From: Pteria penguin
Lineage: Eukaryota; Mollusca; Bivalvia; Pterioida; Pteriidae
Length of the DNA: 64,000 nucleotides
NCBI GenBank assembly: GCA_035048485.1
Contig: CM068582.1
Span: 15,294,001-15,358,000, forward strand
Direction of reading: 5' to 3'
Shown here: piece after piece, positions 24,059 through 38,800 of the stretch
Layout: each line of letters opens with the position of its first letter
Numbering within the stretch: the stretch's first letter is position 1
Notes under the pieces: model-generated
The model's input: the letters and a program-made list of their open reading frames with translations, nothing else
The model's database searches: none
What the model was told of the DNA's origin: nothing
Made by a program: the position numbers and the translations under genes

Positions 24059-25345
24059 ACATACATGTATGTACACGTAGTTTATAATTATAAACAATTG
24101 AATGGTTTTATAATGAATTTTGATTTAAATCGCCCAACATTTTACATTCGATTAATTATCATTTTTATATAATATTTTTAATTACTAATGAAGCGGTATT
24201 TATTCAGTTGAATTCTTAAGTTATTTCCACTGTTTTTATGTTGTTCATTAAAACTTATATTTCGAAGATGTCACATGATGTATTGATGTTCATTCTCTTC
24301 TTTTCATAAAATATTTTCACACGGTTATGCCATCTGACAAACTGCACTATCTTCGTCATTATTTTTCCGCAAATACACAAACAGAGATCAAAAACACATG
24401 TTTCCATCATCAGAACTGAGAATCCACGACATTGCGCGAGACCAGGAGCCTGGGAAACGTTACCCAATAGTTGCGTCTTCCTCTCTCATCCCGGAATAAT
24501 GTTGAACAAGTGTCTTATCGTGCTATCTAAATGGATTCCCTGCCGAACACCAAGGTCGACATGATATAGGAAATATGCGATTTCAATTTACCATTCATTC
24601 TTTTTAATTAGGTAAAAAGTCTTTCCTCACATCTGTATTTACATTTACTCTACATATATATGTATATTTCTCTATATAAGACATGTTTATGGCATTGCAA
24701 AATTAGTTGGTAAATAGGTATAATAATTATGATGGTCAAGATATGAAAAAGAAGTTAACGACAAAGTTTTCAATATTACCTGTTACCAATCAACTTCATG
24801 CCTTGTGGCATATAAGGCCTTCACAAAGCTCTTTGCTCTCTTTCTGGTTTCCGTAATAAGTCGGAAGGGGGGAGGGGGGGGGGTTAACAGGAGAGGGTTA
24901 TTAGCCCTCTGTCCAACACCCAATCTGGAGGACCAGGGGACCACGCTTCATTTGGTCCCTACCCCTTGATCTGTTCGGCATGGGTGACTCTTAGGGTCAT
25001 CCGAACACACAAACCACCCCACCACAACAAGGTGCAGGTGGTGACCCCATCGAGACAGCGAAAGTTTTCATTATATCTTTAAGAAAAATCACAATACCCT
25101 CAAGATTGATTTAAGCGACCACCAAAGGAAGATTGAAAAAATTGTCAGTTAAGGCAAGTGACCGCTTCATACAGGTTGATTTTTTGTGGGTAATTAGTGG
25201 TAAGTAACAGAGAAAAATGGTCGGGGTACTTGCGGCTGTGAGGCAGGTTTAAAGTATTTCTAACATAAGCAAAGATATATTTTCGTTGTTGTATGAAGTC
25301 TAGATTCCAACGATAGGATCATATATTCTCAAGTAGCTCTCTTTT
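24059..25345. other. Intergenic, no gene supported
   Basis: A G run at 24,865-24,883 and AT-rich DNA. No repeat family was recognised. Confidence 0.45.
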
Positions 25346-25508
25346 AATACACCGATCCACTTTTCAGCACAAAAACTGATGTTTGACGGACTTTTGATTG
25401 TTATGCTTATAACTCAAATGTCCGACTTGTCCAACCATACGTGACGTCATCATAGTCGTATTTTGCGCAAAAGTGCTTAACATTCGACGAAAGTGGATCG
25501 GTGTATTA
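25346..25508. repeat. 18-bp inverted repeat enclosing about 127 bp
   Basis: AATACACCGATCCACTTT at 25346-25363 is exactly inverted at 25491-25508. It abuts a second inverted repeat at 25,528-25,737, and the pair may be parts of one MITE-like or foldback element. Confidence 0.7.
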
Positions 25509-25527
25509 AATTCATCACCATCTATTA

Positions 25528-25737
25528 AGTCTTTTCGTTTAACAGAGTAATTTCCCCTTTGAGAAGGTATCTGACGTACAACAATTATGACGTCATTAAT
25601 TTCCGATGAAAACGTCATATGTGGGCTATCATTTCCCTGAGTTTTAGATCAGTTTCTATAGAATTTGATGACGTCATAAGTGTTTTACATCAGATACCGT
25701 TCCAAATGGGAAATAACTCTGTATAACGAAAAGACCC
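25528..25737. repeat. Inverted repeat, about 50-bp imperfect arms (MITE-like)
   Basis: The left arm runs GTCTTTTCGTTTAACAGAGT then AATTTCCCCTTTGAGAAGGT, ATCTGACGTAC. The right arm, inverted, reads the same with scattered mismatches and ends CGAAAAGACC. A related sequence lies at about 58,330-58,475 in SDR intron 1, sharing CAGATACC, GGGAAAGACCCAATA and AACAGAGTTA. Confidence 0.7.
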
Positions 25738-27733
25738 AATAGCATATATTGCGCCTAATTTTATCGAAAGCACATCAATTTTGTATCACATAATGATCAC
25801 CAAGATTCAATACATGATAAATATCAGAACGTCATTATATACGTCAAAAAATTGTGGTGCACCATATGCGCATTGCGACAGCTTCTTTCTTTTCAGTGAT
25901 GCTCCAGACCTAAACTGTGGAAATCGAAAATATGGATATTTGAAGAGTGAACGCATTACCAAATATAAAAGGTGTGTTTATGAAATAAGGATGCCCTTGG
26001 GAAGGCAGGCAAGGTTAAAGTTTTGCAAAGTTGTACTACTTTCATGGTCAACGTCAAAGTCGAAACGTTTTTAACCCAAAGGTATTGTCACAAGACAAGG
26101 AATGCATATGTAAATTAGAAAAGTCACATCTTTTACTGTTCAGTAATTATGGTCATTTTAAGTGGTTTTTTTTTCTAGACTGAGAAACAGAAAAATAGGC
26201 CAAAATCTCAAAATGGACTCCAATGATGCACCGGTAAAATTATTTTTAGACATAATTTTAATACTGTGGGACGGAGGAGATACAATATTCTCATATACAC
26301 CTCTTCATGATATCGCATCTCCTCTCCACAGGTTGGCTTGTCTCCCCTTACATCTACCATCACATCTATATGGGGCCAATTATAACAAGGGAGATAAATC
26401 TATTTCTAAGCCATAAAACATTGCATAATATTGTGTGTGATGAGACCAGTGAAGTGTTCATGCTTAGGCAATCCCGACAGAATCAGTTTCACACTGAGGG
26501 GTTAGGAACAAATCGTTGAATCCACTGGATCGTGAGAACTGACAGCTTACACTCACTTTTTGCTTGTTTCTGATGTTGATGTTTTATATTTCGTTTTGCA
26601 AATTTGAATCTGTAAAGTGATATGAACATGATTTCAGCAGTTCTATCTTTTCAAGTGCAAATAGTATGTTTGTCTCTACAGCATAGTATTTGTAATGGGA
26701 CATGGCAACTGTTTATTATTCATAGAAAGATATACCCGGTTTGAAGGTATAGAAACTTTGATAAAAATACGTGCATTCTATAAAATTTGAATGAACAATG
26801 ATTTTATCTTTTAAACGGTATTGGCCGGGCAACAACAATTCGACCAAATATGGAAGGACAGACTGACGGACAGATAAAGAAAACCCCGCTAATCCATTCT
26901 GACTAGATCGATCACTGAGAAGTGACAAAAACAGTCACACAATAATCATGGTCTGGACTCACCCCGAGATTTCGCGAAAATTATTTTTCTTGTTATTTTT
27001 CGATGTACATGTAAAATAACAATTTTACACAGAAAATATAGGGGTATCCCGCTCGAAAAATTTATTGGAGGGTGGACTAGCTCCCTCTCGACAAAATTTC
27101 TGGATCCGCACTTGATAATCGTATTGCTAGGAAAAGGAGAGATCAAAGCAATTATGCCCCGTCAAGATAAATGAAACTTTTAGGATTAACTTATATTGTT
27201 CATCTAAAGATATCAGATTCGCCATAGGATGAAACATGTATTTTTGTCACCTATTTTTCTTATCAGCTGTGATATGATGTTCTACGATTAATCTTTGCCA
27301 AGTATACACAACACATTGATGCAGTCTGAAACTCTGACCACAAAAAAGAGAGAGCTATTTCCGGATCCCACTTGTCAAATTCGTTATTTACATCTGTCTA
27401 CCACATGCACTTATTAGTTATTTCAAATTAATGCTGAGACGAACCATACAACTATACATGACAGACTAAAAATTCTTTTGCTGATTTGGCTTTGATCTTT
27501 AATTACACTACATGTATATTCAAAATCTTTGATTTTACAACTCATGCGTTTGAATTTTAGCATTAGTTTAGCAATAATAATGTTATTTCATAATCTCTGA
27601 TTAAAAAAAGAACACACGATAAGGCTACATATTCTGGTCAAGCTGACATACTTCGTGATCTTTGTTGTTCCATTAATAAAAAGTGGACAACGACCATCAA
27701 ATTGTATGTTGTATGTGCACTGGCTTAATTCCA
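25738..27733. other. Intergenic, no gene supported
   Basis: Short frames only. A GGACAGACTGACGGACAG tract (26,856) marks a small fragment of the AGGTCA-type repeat class. On the minus strand GCGGATCCAGAAATTTTGTC (about 27,090) resembles the motif seen at 29,940. Confidence 0.4.
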
Positions 27734-27845
27734 CACACACGCATCCTTACACTCCCTCCCTCCCACAAACACACACACCACACACGCACACACACACACA
27801 CCCACCCACACACACACACACATACACACACATCTACACCTACAC
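27734..27845. repeat. (CA)n microsatellite, interrupted
   Basis: A CA-rich tract with TCC and CCA interruptions. Threonine/histidine-rich open frames over it are artefacts. Confidence 0.9.
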
Positions 27846-28247
27846 GAACACATCCACATGTTGGTCACGCAATATTTCCTGATTTTTACAATTACTGTAT
27901 GTATAATTGAATTTTGATCGGTCAATTCCAAGAAATTTTGGAAAAAGTAATTATACCTCAGAAAGATCCACAGCTCTGGCGTCGCTTCTACTGTGATCTG
28001 CTATATCATTGAGACGTCTTTTATCCCAGGCTTATTTATATTTCAGCAAATTTTTAATTATTGGAAATTAAAAGTTATAAAATGACAATATGTAAGATTT
28101 TCCCAACGTATCGTGTTTTTTTTCTTTTATTTCTTCGTGTATCACTTCTGCTGATGATAATTGTACACTCGAAATATGTGTAAAGTACATTGTATTCCCA
28201 TATTACAACAATATGAGGAGTCTTTAGTATTTAACTGCAAAAAAATG

Positions 28248-28475
28248 ATGTTTTTTTTTTTGGGGGGGGCAATTTTTAAAAACCATTAAAGAAAACATTC
28301 ATGTTTCTATGTACATATACGACGAGGTGTGTGCGTGTGTGTTTGGAAGGAAGGGGGGGGGGTGTAAACTATTTTTAAAAGTGGTAGGGAGAAGAAGCAC
28401 GCGCATCTCTAACCCCTAACCCCACCCAACCCCCCCCCCCCCACCCCTCCCCCCCCCACACACACACACGCACTT
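28248..28475. repeat. Poly-T/G, poly-G and poly-C/(CA)n cluster
   Basis: T/G run at 28,250-28,268, GTGTGT plus a G run at 28,330-28,362, and C runs grading into (CA)n at 28,418-28,471. No gene is supported. Confidence 0.85.
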
Positions 28476-30179
28476 TTTCTACGCCCATGTAGTAATCACA
28501 GGGATTTCCTCTCATACACTTTAATCCTACAGTCCCATTAAGCTGGAGGGCGAGGCGAAATCCCTTCGACCAATAAAAAATATTCTTTTTAAAATACATA
28601 CTGTATATTATCTTACGTAAAATTCTAAATACTGCTGCATGAACAAGAAACAAATATGATTTATATCTGTATACATATACTAAAAAATTCAATGATGCTT
28701 TAAATGAAGTATTTATTCCGTTTGAAAGAGGAAACTCCTTCTTTCACAGTCAGTTATTCATGCAGAATGCACACAATCGAAATCAAAAGACAAAGCCGGT
28801 GACAAATACATTATGATGTGTCGTGGAAATGAAAGGGCGTGATTGATTGTTGCCGACTTTGTGATGGAAAATAAATTATATAGTTTGGTCTTCCTTGCCA
28901 TCAAGCGTTATTGGAAGGGCAAGATAGATGGGTCGGGACCATGTCAATACAAAGTTGAAATCATCCGTTACCTTGGAATTAGATATGAAATCGCAGAAAT
29001 ATTGGGTAAAATCCATCCATCTTAGTTTGTTATCCATCACCGTTAGGGCTCACGTCAGCTCCTTATTGCATCTTCTCCCTTCATTAGACAAACTGAGTTA
29101 CTCCAGCCCGAGATGGGAGACAACCGGACCAGGAGATACATCGGTGAATCCAGGCATGTGACAATGTAGCACATTGATCCATTTCGATGTGATATTTCTT
29201 GTACCCTTGTTGCATTACCCATCTTTCTTACGTTTAATATTTTCGGTTAGTATTTGTCCTGAATATGCAGTGTTTTTAGAGGCTCCGAGTTGGGAATTAA
29301 TAAATGTGAAAAACCCAAATAAATGGACGTTCGTCGTAGAAAGTTCTCAGTTATAATATTTCATTGAAATTGAAAAACTAGTTACAATGGATACAATTAT
29401 AAACAATAAAAGTGTAAATTAATGTACTTGTAATGTGATATACTGATACAATTGTGATTTATGTTAAACATGATAGAAAATATACGAACAACGTTTGTGA
29501 AACACTGATGCCCCGACACACTCCTATCAATGTCTTATTTATTGGTGTTCACTAACTACCCATAATCTGTTTGGCTTTTAGCTCGTTTAGAATATACATT
29601 GATAGTCACTTGTTCAATTTCAGTATGTGTTAAACTTCAGGATGGTAAACCTAGAGAGGGACAGTTTGATGAATTTAGAACTGTAATAAATTTCATATTT
29701 TGTCAGTCATGGTTATGCAGACATATTTCTTTCATCCATTCGCCAGAATTCTGTCCACTCGCCAGATCTTCATGTCGATTTGGTATCGCGCTCAACTTCA
29801 AATCTGAGGACCAGGGTTCGAATCTGGCTATAAGCTCTGATTTTCTAAAATGATTTATCACTGTTTCGGGTGCGTCCGTATCTTAGGACAAAATTGTGAA
29901 GCAATACACCAGGAAGGGGCCGCCACTGTATAAGCAGTGGTGGATCCAGGATTTCGCCCCACCCCCCAAAAAGAGGGAGGCACATGTATATTAGCTAAAC
30001 TGCTCAGCCATTTTGGATACCAAATCTGGATTTTTACTTGTAAATATGCCCCCTGTAAATCTGCTACTGATAAGTATTACTGTACTACAGTAATCTTGGA
30101 GAGGCGTAAAACAACACTCCCTCCAATTAAATGCACTTGTAAGATCTTTCTGAGGACATAACATCGAGAAAATCGACAT
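28476..30179. other. Intergenic, no gene supported
   Basis: Frames of 60-84 residues at 28,843-29,161 and 29,599-29,853 match no family. A tRNA-like B-box fragment (CAGGGTTCGAATCTGG) lies at about 29,811. Confidence 0.4.
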
Positions 30180-30502
30180 ATTTTATGACATGTTGACATA
30201 ATTACCTTACAAGTCTACATACTTTTCCGTTGAGTCAACATAATTATCTGACAAGTTGGTATAATTATAATTATCATAGTTAGCTTTTATGTCAACATGA
30301 TTATTTGATAAGTCGGTTATATTATCTCATAAGTCGATATAATTATCTAACATGTCGATATAATTATCTGACAAGTCAACATGATTATTTGATAAGTGGG
30401 TTATATTATCTCATAAGTCGATATAATTATCTAACATTTCGGTATAATTATCTCACAAGTCGGTATCATTCTCTGACAAGTCGACCTAATTCTCTAACAT
30501 GA
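30180..30502. repeat. 21-bp AT-rich tandem repeat
   Basis: About 14-15 diverged copies of a 21-bp unit of the form AAGTCGATATAATTATCTGAC, with a higher-order duplication visible around GATTATTTGATAAGT (30,298 and 30,383). It stands about 60 bp left of the long (TA)n tract. Confidence 0.8.
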
Positions 30503-30561
30503 AGTAGCAGGAAAACACCACCATAAGTATAATGCATCAGAAGTTGTAACATAATTTCTTG

Positions 30562-32418
<1,857 letters not shown>

Positions 32419-32429
32419 CAATGCAATTA

Positions 32430-32683
32430 AAGCCGGCGTGGCCTAGTGGTATCGCGTTGGGGTTCGAGTCCCGCTCTGGTCATGCCGGTGTCCTGTCTTT
32501 CGGATGAGACAGTAAAAACCGAGGCCCCGTGTCGTGGTATGCATGGCATGTTAAAGATCCCTCATTGCTTCGGGTGGGTCCGTTGCAAAGGTCAAAATTT
32601 GTATGCCCCGCATCAGGCAGATGCCGTCACCATATACGTGAAATATTCGTGGTGTGACGTAAAACAAAAATCAATTGATCAAT
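32430..32683 (+). mobile_element. tRNA-derived SINE with an internally deleted tRNA head
   Basis: Same family as the copies at 18,755 and 57,221. It has A-box TGGCCTAGTGG and B-box GGGTTCGAGTCCC, but about 22 bp of the anticodon arm between them are missing. The body and TCAA tail are intact. The 11-bp target site CAATGCAATTA occurs at 32419-32429 and 32684-32694. Confidence 0.9.
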
Positions 32684-32694
32684 CAATGCAATTA

Positions 32695-34269
32695 TACTGT
32701 GGCTTAATATGAAAGGCGGAAAGACATTTCATTATCCCCTTTGGATCTGAAAAAAGTACAAAAAATAGTGAAAATCGCCGATGGGAAAAGCGGATAATCA
32801 AATGTCATGCCGTATTCGATAACGCATAAACAGTGCTATAACTAACATTAGATAAAGAATCTTAAATCTATCAAATGGGAAACAATCTCACTATAAAACA
32901 GTTTGCTTTAAAATAAGATATCAAACAGAACAACGGCATACACGCAGATCAAGCACCCAGTGAGAATCGAACATCAGCCAAGAAATCGACATGCCGACGT
33001 CACCACATCTGGATTTCTAGGTGGAAACCATTTTTCTACGTTTTACATGCAGTACAATTATTGTTTTTATTTGTAATTATGTTGTAGACTGGGACATCAT
33101 ATCCACATGGAAGGCGGAGGGTAATGGGTTCGAAGACCAGCATAGCCATCACTTTTTTCTGCCAATTACTGTATTATTATTATCCACAGTGTTAGTATAA
33201 TTTCAACGCAGTTATTCGGTTACTTTACATAGGATTACTTTGTGAAGACTACTTTGTGAAGACAATATACAAAATGCATATAGTCAAAAGTGGTGAAGTG
33301 ATCGCGCATTAATTCTGTACGAGACGACCCGGGTTCGATTCACGAAAAGTGCTTCGATATTTTCTTCCCTTTACCATGGTCACGCTATGGCCACAATTGT
33401 AAACGACGTTAAATGCCCCAAAACCACCAACACCTACGTATACATGTGGGTGGCTGAAAATGATTCATTCATTGCTGAAAGAAAGGCGTGACATTTAAAT
33501 AACATGTAGATGACCAATGCTCACTCAATCGACCTTGAAATTGATATCTATTCCTCAATTACGTGGGAGAAGAATTAACAAAATGCCAAATGATCACCAA
33601 AACTCATTAATTAGATGCGTATTCACCCATTGCGCGATCGGGTATGATCTCTGAGATAATCAACTGTGAACAAAAGCCAGACCCTGTCACTTATTGCTTT
33701 CATTGGGTCTGTGGAGGTGTCAACTAGCGCAAGATTTTGCGATATGTCAAACGATGAGGGCAGATAACTCGAACATTAGAAGTTTTGTCGTCTGCAGAAT
33801 AGAGAGCAATTACGTGGGTTCGTGCAGCAAGAGACTATCGGAGTCATCAATACCTCTGTAATGGCTTAGTATAAAATAAATCATCTGCTGACAAAATAAT
33901 ACACATGCATACTGTCTCCATCATTTCTATGCACATCACAAACTGGAAACTCAGCCGCTTGATCAAAGAACGGTAACTCCAAAATAATAGGATATCGTAA
34001 ACTGTCATTGCTCACAATTATAATATATACTGCATAAAATTATGGTAATGGAGAATGTAAGAGGAACCTGCTTTTGTCACATTATAGTTATGAGGGTAAA
34101 GGCATCCAGTTTCATTCAGATCATAAATGTAATGTTTATTTGGAGAGGTAAGACCACTTTACTTCCGTATCATCGATGTTTTCCAGTAAGTTAAGACCAT
34201 CTTACCTCCCTATCATCTTGCGTTTTAGTTTGTTAAAAAAACCCCTGCAAATGTCAGGTCATTGGAGGT
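32695..34269. other. Intergenic, nothing recognised except a B-box fragment
   Basis: A short tRNA-like fragment (GACCCGGGTTCGATTCACG) lies at about 33,327. No gene or tandem repeat. Confidence 0.45.
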
Positions 34270-35095
34270 AAGGGGTAATAGCACTATGCCACAGTCAGAC
34301 CATTATAAGTGAGATAGGAATGGTACCATGCCATGGTGGGACCGTCCTAATTAAGTGGGCAAATAGCACCATAACATAGTTAGACGACAATAATTGAGAA
34401 AGTAAACGCACAATGCCATAGTCAGACCATTATAGTCGAAGGTGTCAGTAGCATTCTGCTACAGTCAGACCATTATAGGTGAAGGGGTAAATAGTAGCCT
34501 GTTATAGTTAGACCATTATAGTTGAAGGAGGAAACAGCAGCCTGCTATAGTTAGATCATTATAGTTGAAGGGGTCTGTAGCAGCCAGCTATAGTTGGACC
34601 ATTATAGGTGAAGGGGTAAATAGCAGCCTGCTATAGTCTGACCATTATAGTTGAAGGGGTAAATAGTTGCCTGCTATAGTCAGATCATCATAGTGGAAGG
34701 GGTCAATAGCAGCCTGCTGTAGCCAGACAATTATTGTGGAAGGGGTCAGTAGCAGCCTGCTATAGTTAGACCATTATAGCTGAAGGGGTAAATAGCACCA
34801 TGCTATAGTCAGACCATTATAGTGGAAGGGGTCAGTAGCAGCCTACTATAGTCAGACCATCATAGCTGAAGGGGAAAATAGCAGCCTGCTATAGTCAGAC
34901 CATTATACATGTAGTTGAAGGGGGAAGTAGTAGCCTGTCATAGTAAGACCATTATAGTTGAAGGGGTAAATAGTAGTCTATTATAGTTAGACCATATAGC
35001 TGAAGAGGTAAATAGTAACCTGCTATAGTAAGACCATTATAGCGGAGCTGTTTCAATGTAATAATACCCTGCCTATGTCTGACCATTAGAGTTAG
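34270..35095. repeat. 43-bp minisatellite downstream of SCLY
   Basis: About 19 tandem copies of a roughly 43-bp unit with core ACCATTATAGTTGAAGGGGT, then AAATAGCAGCCTGCTATAGT. Copies diverge toward both ends. It lies some 730 bp beyond the SCLY stop codon, so it may be outside the transcript. Confidence 0.88.
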
Positions 35096-35828
35096 GAGCT
35101 TAACAGTACCTTGCCTTAATGTCCATACATGCATATGATTGGAAACTGTCAATAGCCAAATTAAACAATGCAAAAGCAGTCAATAAGACTATAATGTGAT
35201 ATCACCATTAAAACCACATTCAACAATTTTTTTAATGATTTATTTAAGAGAAATCGACTACAAGTAAAATTCACAGCTGACTTGTTCGAAACGAAACCAT
35301 TACAAGTCATAGAATGAAACAATATTTAAATTTGAAGAAAAATATTTGAAACAACCTTCTTTTTTATCCTTTTCTCCTGTTTTAATAATGCATAAATACA
35401 AGCATATTACATTATTTGATAAGGAAAAAAGATTATACTACTGTTTATAGTCATGTTTGTGAGAAAGAAAACAACTGGGATTGGAAAGTTGGCTTCTTTG
35501 GTATACACCAGTAGAAAATGTATAGTACAACCAAAACAGATGACTTTATATGACAAAGTAGTTTAAAAAATGTTTTAGCCAGATGGACAGAGTGTTTCAA
35601 TAAATCCTGCCCATTATTTGCAGAGGTGTAAATACCCCGGTAGGGTCAGTTGGGTTACCCTAAGAAAATTAGTGTTACACTTGAAACACTGCAATCATCA
35701 ATAAAAGAAAGATAACTCCAAATCTTTTTTTTATCAAGGTGGAATGACCACTCTTTGATTTTCGATAATTATAAATGTATATTTATAATGACAACATAAA
35801 TAAAGTAAATAGAAATCTATCAATAATA
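35096..35828 (-). other. SCLY 3' flank, includes probable 3' UTR
   Basis: On the minus strand a candidate AATAAA lies at 35239-35244, about 585 nt after the stop codon. The minisatellite starts beyond it. Confidence 0.35.
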
Positions 35829-38800
35829 TCAAGTGTTTTCTTCACATATTAACGAATCTATCGATTGTTTTAAATCAAGCACAACATCGTCTATATCAGC
35901 TAGTGTCGTTTCTCTTCCCACCGATAACCTGATCGCATTCCTGGCAATATTCTCTGGTATACCGATCGCAAGCAAGATTGGTGATGCCCTGTAAACAGAA
36001 AAAAGGTTTCTGAAAAGAAAGATAAAAACAAAAAAGAAATAATCTCCCCCACCCCCAAATCAGATCAGATTAAACATGAAATTCAAGTACTTTAGAGGGA
36101 TGTCTGAAAATACTAAAGTAAATGTGAAATGTATCCCTATTTATTTAGATTATTTACATTTGTTATGCCAGACTACGGTCAAGGTTACAGTAAATTAAAT
36201 ACTGAAGTGTAATAGTAATGATCTCAGTCTTGTCACAATCATTCAGTACACAGACACATATCCTACATCTGTGCCATACATTTACTGCCATACTGGGTTG
36301 AAACGACCAAAAGAAATGTTCTTGCAGACATGTTTACAAAACTCTACATAGGATTGCCATACTGGGTTAAAACACAGGATGAAGCGTTCTTGACATCGTG
36401 TTTACGACAATTATATGCAAGATGTAGGACATGCTCAGGATGATGTCAGATGACGTGCGTGGATCTTTCACTAAATATCTAGAATTGCACTGTTTAATAA
36501 CAAGAGAAGGGTCTGCATTAAATAATTCACTCAACATGTTTTTTTGTTTTAATTTTCAGGGTAGTTACTTTCTAAGGGACATAAAAATGCATTCCTACTG
36601 TCCACAGTGACTGTGAGGTGAAGGGCAAAGTTAGCAATGGTTTCCTTCAAAGAGAAACTGGTTTTCTATCCTCTCTTAGATATACTGGTACGTTGTACAT
36701 CATCATTACATTCTTATACATTGTATTATGATCAACAACAGCTATGGAAACATGGATAGTATGTAATACACAACCATCTTTGCAGACAAGACCAAAACCA
36801 ACATGCTTTTCGAGATCGACATCACTCTGGACAACACTTCACCTGGACTAGGTTCGAAACTTATTTTCAACCCATGTCACAGACTACTAAATCTGAATTT
36901 GCTAAAGTGTACTTCAAAGAGGATCTGGTTATTAATCCACCTTGGTACATTGTAGGTCATTCTTGCTTGAATATCAACAACCTGGACAACATTCCATATG
37001 GTCAGTACATAATACTCATGGATCATCATAGGCCAGGCCATAACCAACAAGGATCATCACAGGACAGGCCATAACCAACATACTCAAGGATCATCACAGG
37101 ACAGGCCATAACCAACATACTCAAGGATCATCACAGGACAGGCCATAACCAACATACTCAAGGATCATCATAGGCCAGGCCATAACCAACAAGGATCATC
37201 ACAGGACAGGCCATAACCAACATACTCAAGGATCATCATAGGCCAGGCCATAACCAACATACTCAAGGATCATCACAGGACAGGCCATAACCAACATACT
37301 CAAGGATCATCATAGGCCAGGCCATAACCAACAAGGATCATCACAGGACAGGCCATAACCAACATACTCAAGGATCATCATAGGCCAGGCCATAACCAAC
37401 ATACTCAAGGATCATCATAGGACAGGCCATAACCAACATGCTTTTCACAATCTAATACCTACCTGCGACAACCTGGACAACACTCCACAATCTCTGTACT
37501 TTTTCATATTAACAACAATTCACACAACAATCCACCAAAAAAGTTTCACCAGTTCTCACACAGAAAACCAACATGCATTTTTTCACAATTTATAACAGAC
37601 AAGACAATGCTTCACTTGAACAGTCCATGATAACCAACATGCTTTTTGTGATGTCAGCAAAGCAACATAATGATTCTTTATAGATAATAGTCTGGACAAC
37701 ACTTAGACTCCTTTGGAATAGTACATGCCCTATTTATCATCACAGTAAAAGCTGTAAGTAAAATGCTTTCCAGGATTTACTGCAGCCTAAAACACACTCC
37801 ACCTATATACTTTATGATACAATGATTCTTTTGCAAACTGCTGAAATCCAACCCTATCACTACCAAGGACTTCGTTGATGATTAACCACTGTCCACATTC
37901 TCTTATCCAGTCACAATTTTCAAAATTTTAATAGAAATCTGTAAATAAAATAACCTCTTTTCATTACAAATACCCTGTAAACTTTACTGCAGAATGCCCT
38001 CAGATTTTAAGGAGGTACTTCTTATGAAAGGAAAGATTAATCTACTCCCTGTTGAAATTTATGCAAAAATACTACAGAATTAAAAGTTCAACTCTCCAAC
38101 CCACAGAACTACAAAATGAACAAGCTGTATTTGTGAAACACTAATGCCCCCGGTGACACCAAAGTCCAAGTTAATTTTAGCCTGAAGGTCATTGTCAAGG
38201 TTAAAAGGTCATCGACCTTGGTGTCACTAGAAAAGGCTTCATTAGTTGAGTATGCATGTCAAATATGAAGTCTCTATCCCTCATGGTTCAAAAGTTATAG
38301 GCAAGTTTAAAGTTGACAACAGACAGACAAACAAACAAACAGTCAAGACAAAAACAATATGCCCCCGATCTATTGATTCGGGGACATAAAAATTCAACCC
38401 TCCAACCCCCCAAAAATCAAATACCAAAAAAAATTAATATATGATTACAGATAAAACCCAACCAAGTTAGTGACACCCTGCTTTACTTAAAACTAAACCT
38501 CCAAATACAATACCGCAACCAAGAAAATTGTAGGGATGATGTGATTTAAACCGGCAACTAGCTTGCAGTGTTCCAAGGAATACATAGGTGATGTAGTGAA
38601 GGTTAGAACAGGTACAGAGACAGACAGACAGTCAAAGTAATCTCTAAGTGCCCTTTTTCCACATGCAACGAAATGAAAAGTAATAATTTCAACATAATAG
38701 TTTTTTTTAACATTGTCTATGAATGAATGACGTACTTTAAACATTTTGAGCAGTGTAGCTCCGTGGGTGAGGTGCTTGATTTGTGACTTAAAAGTTCTGA

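Noticed and set aside
23877..24087. Phe/Gly- and Pro/Lys-rich frames
   Set aside because: Translations of poly-C and poly-A runs.
25781..26074. 97-residue plus-strand frame with several cysteines
   Set aside because: No recognisable family and no supporting exons. It is within the range expected by chance for 18 kb of intergenic DNA.
32446..32712. 88-residue frame similar to one at 57,295-57,651
   Set aside because: Both frames are translations of the same SINE family, so the similarity is that of the repeat.
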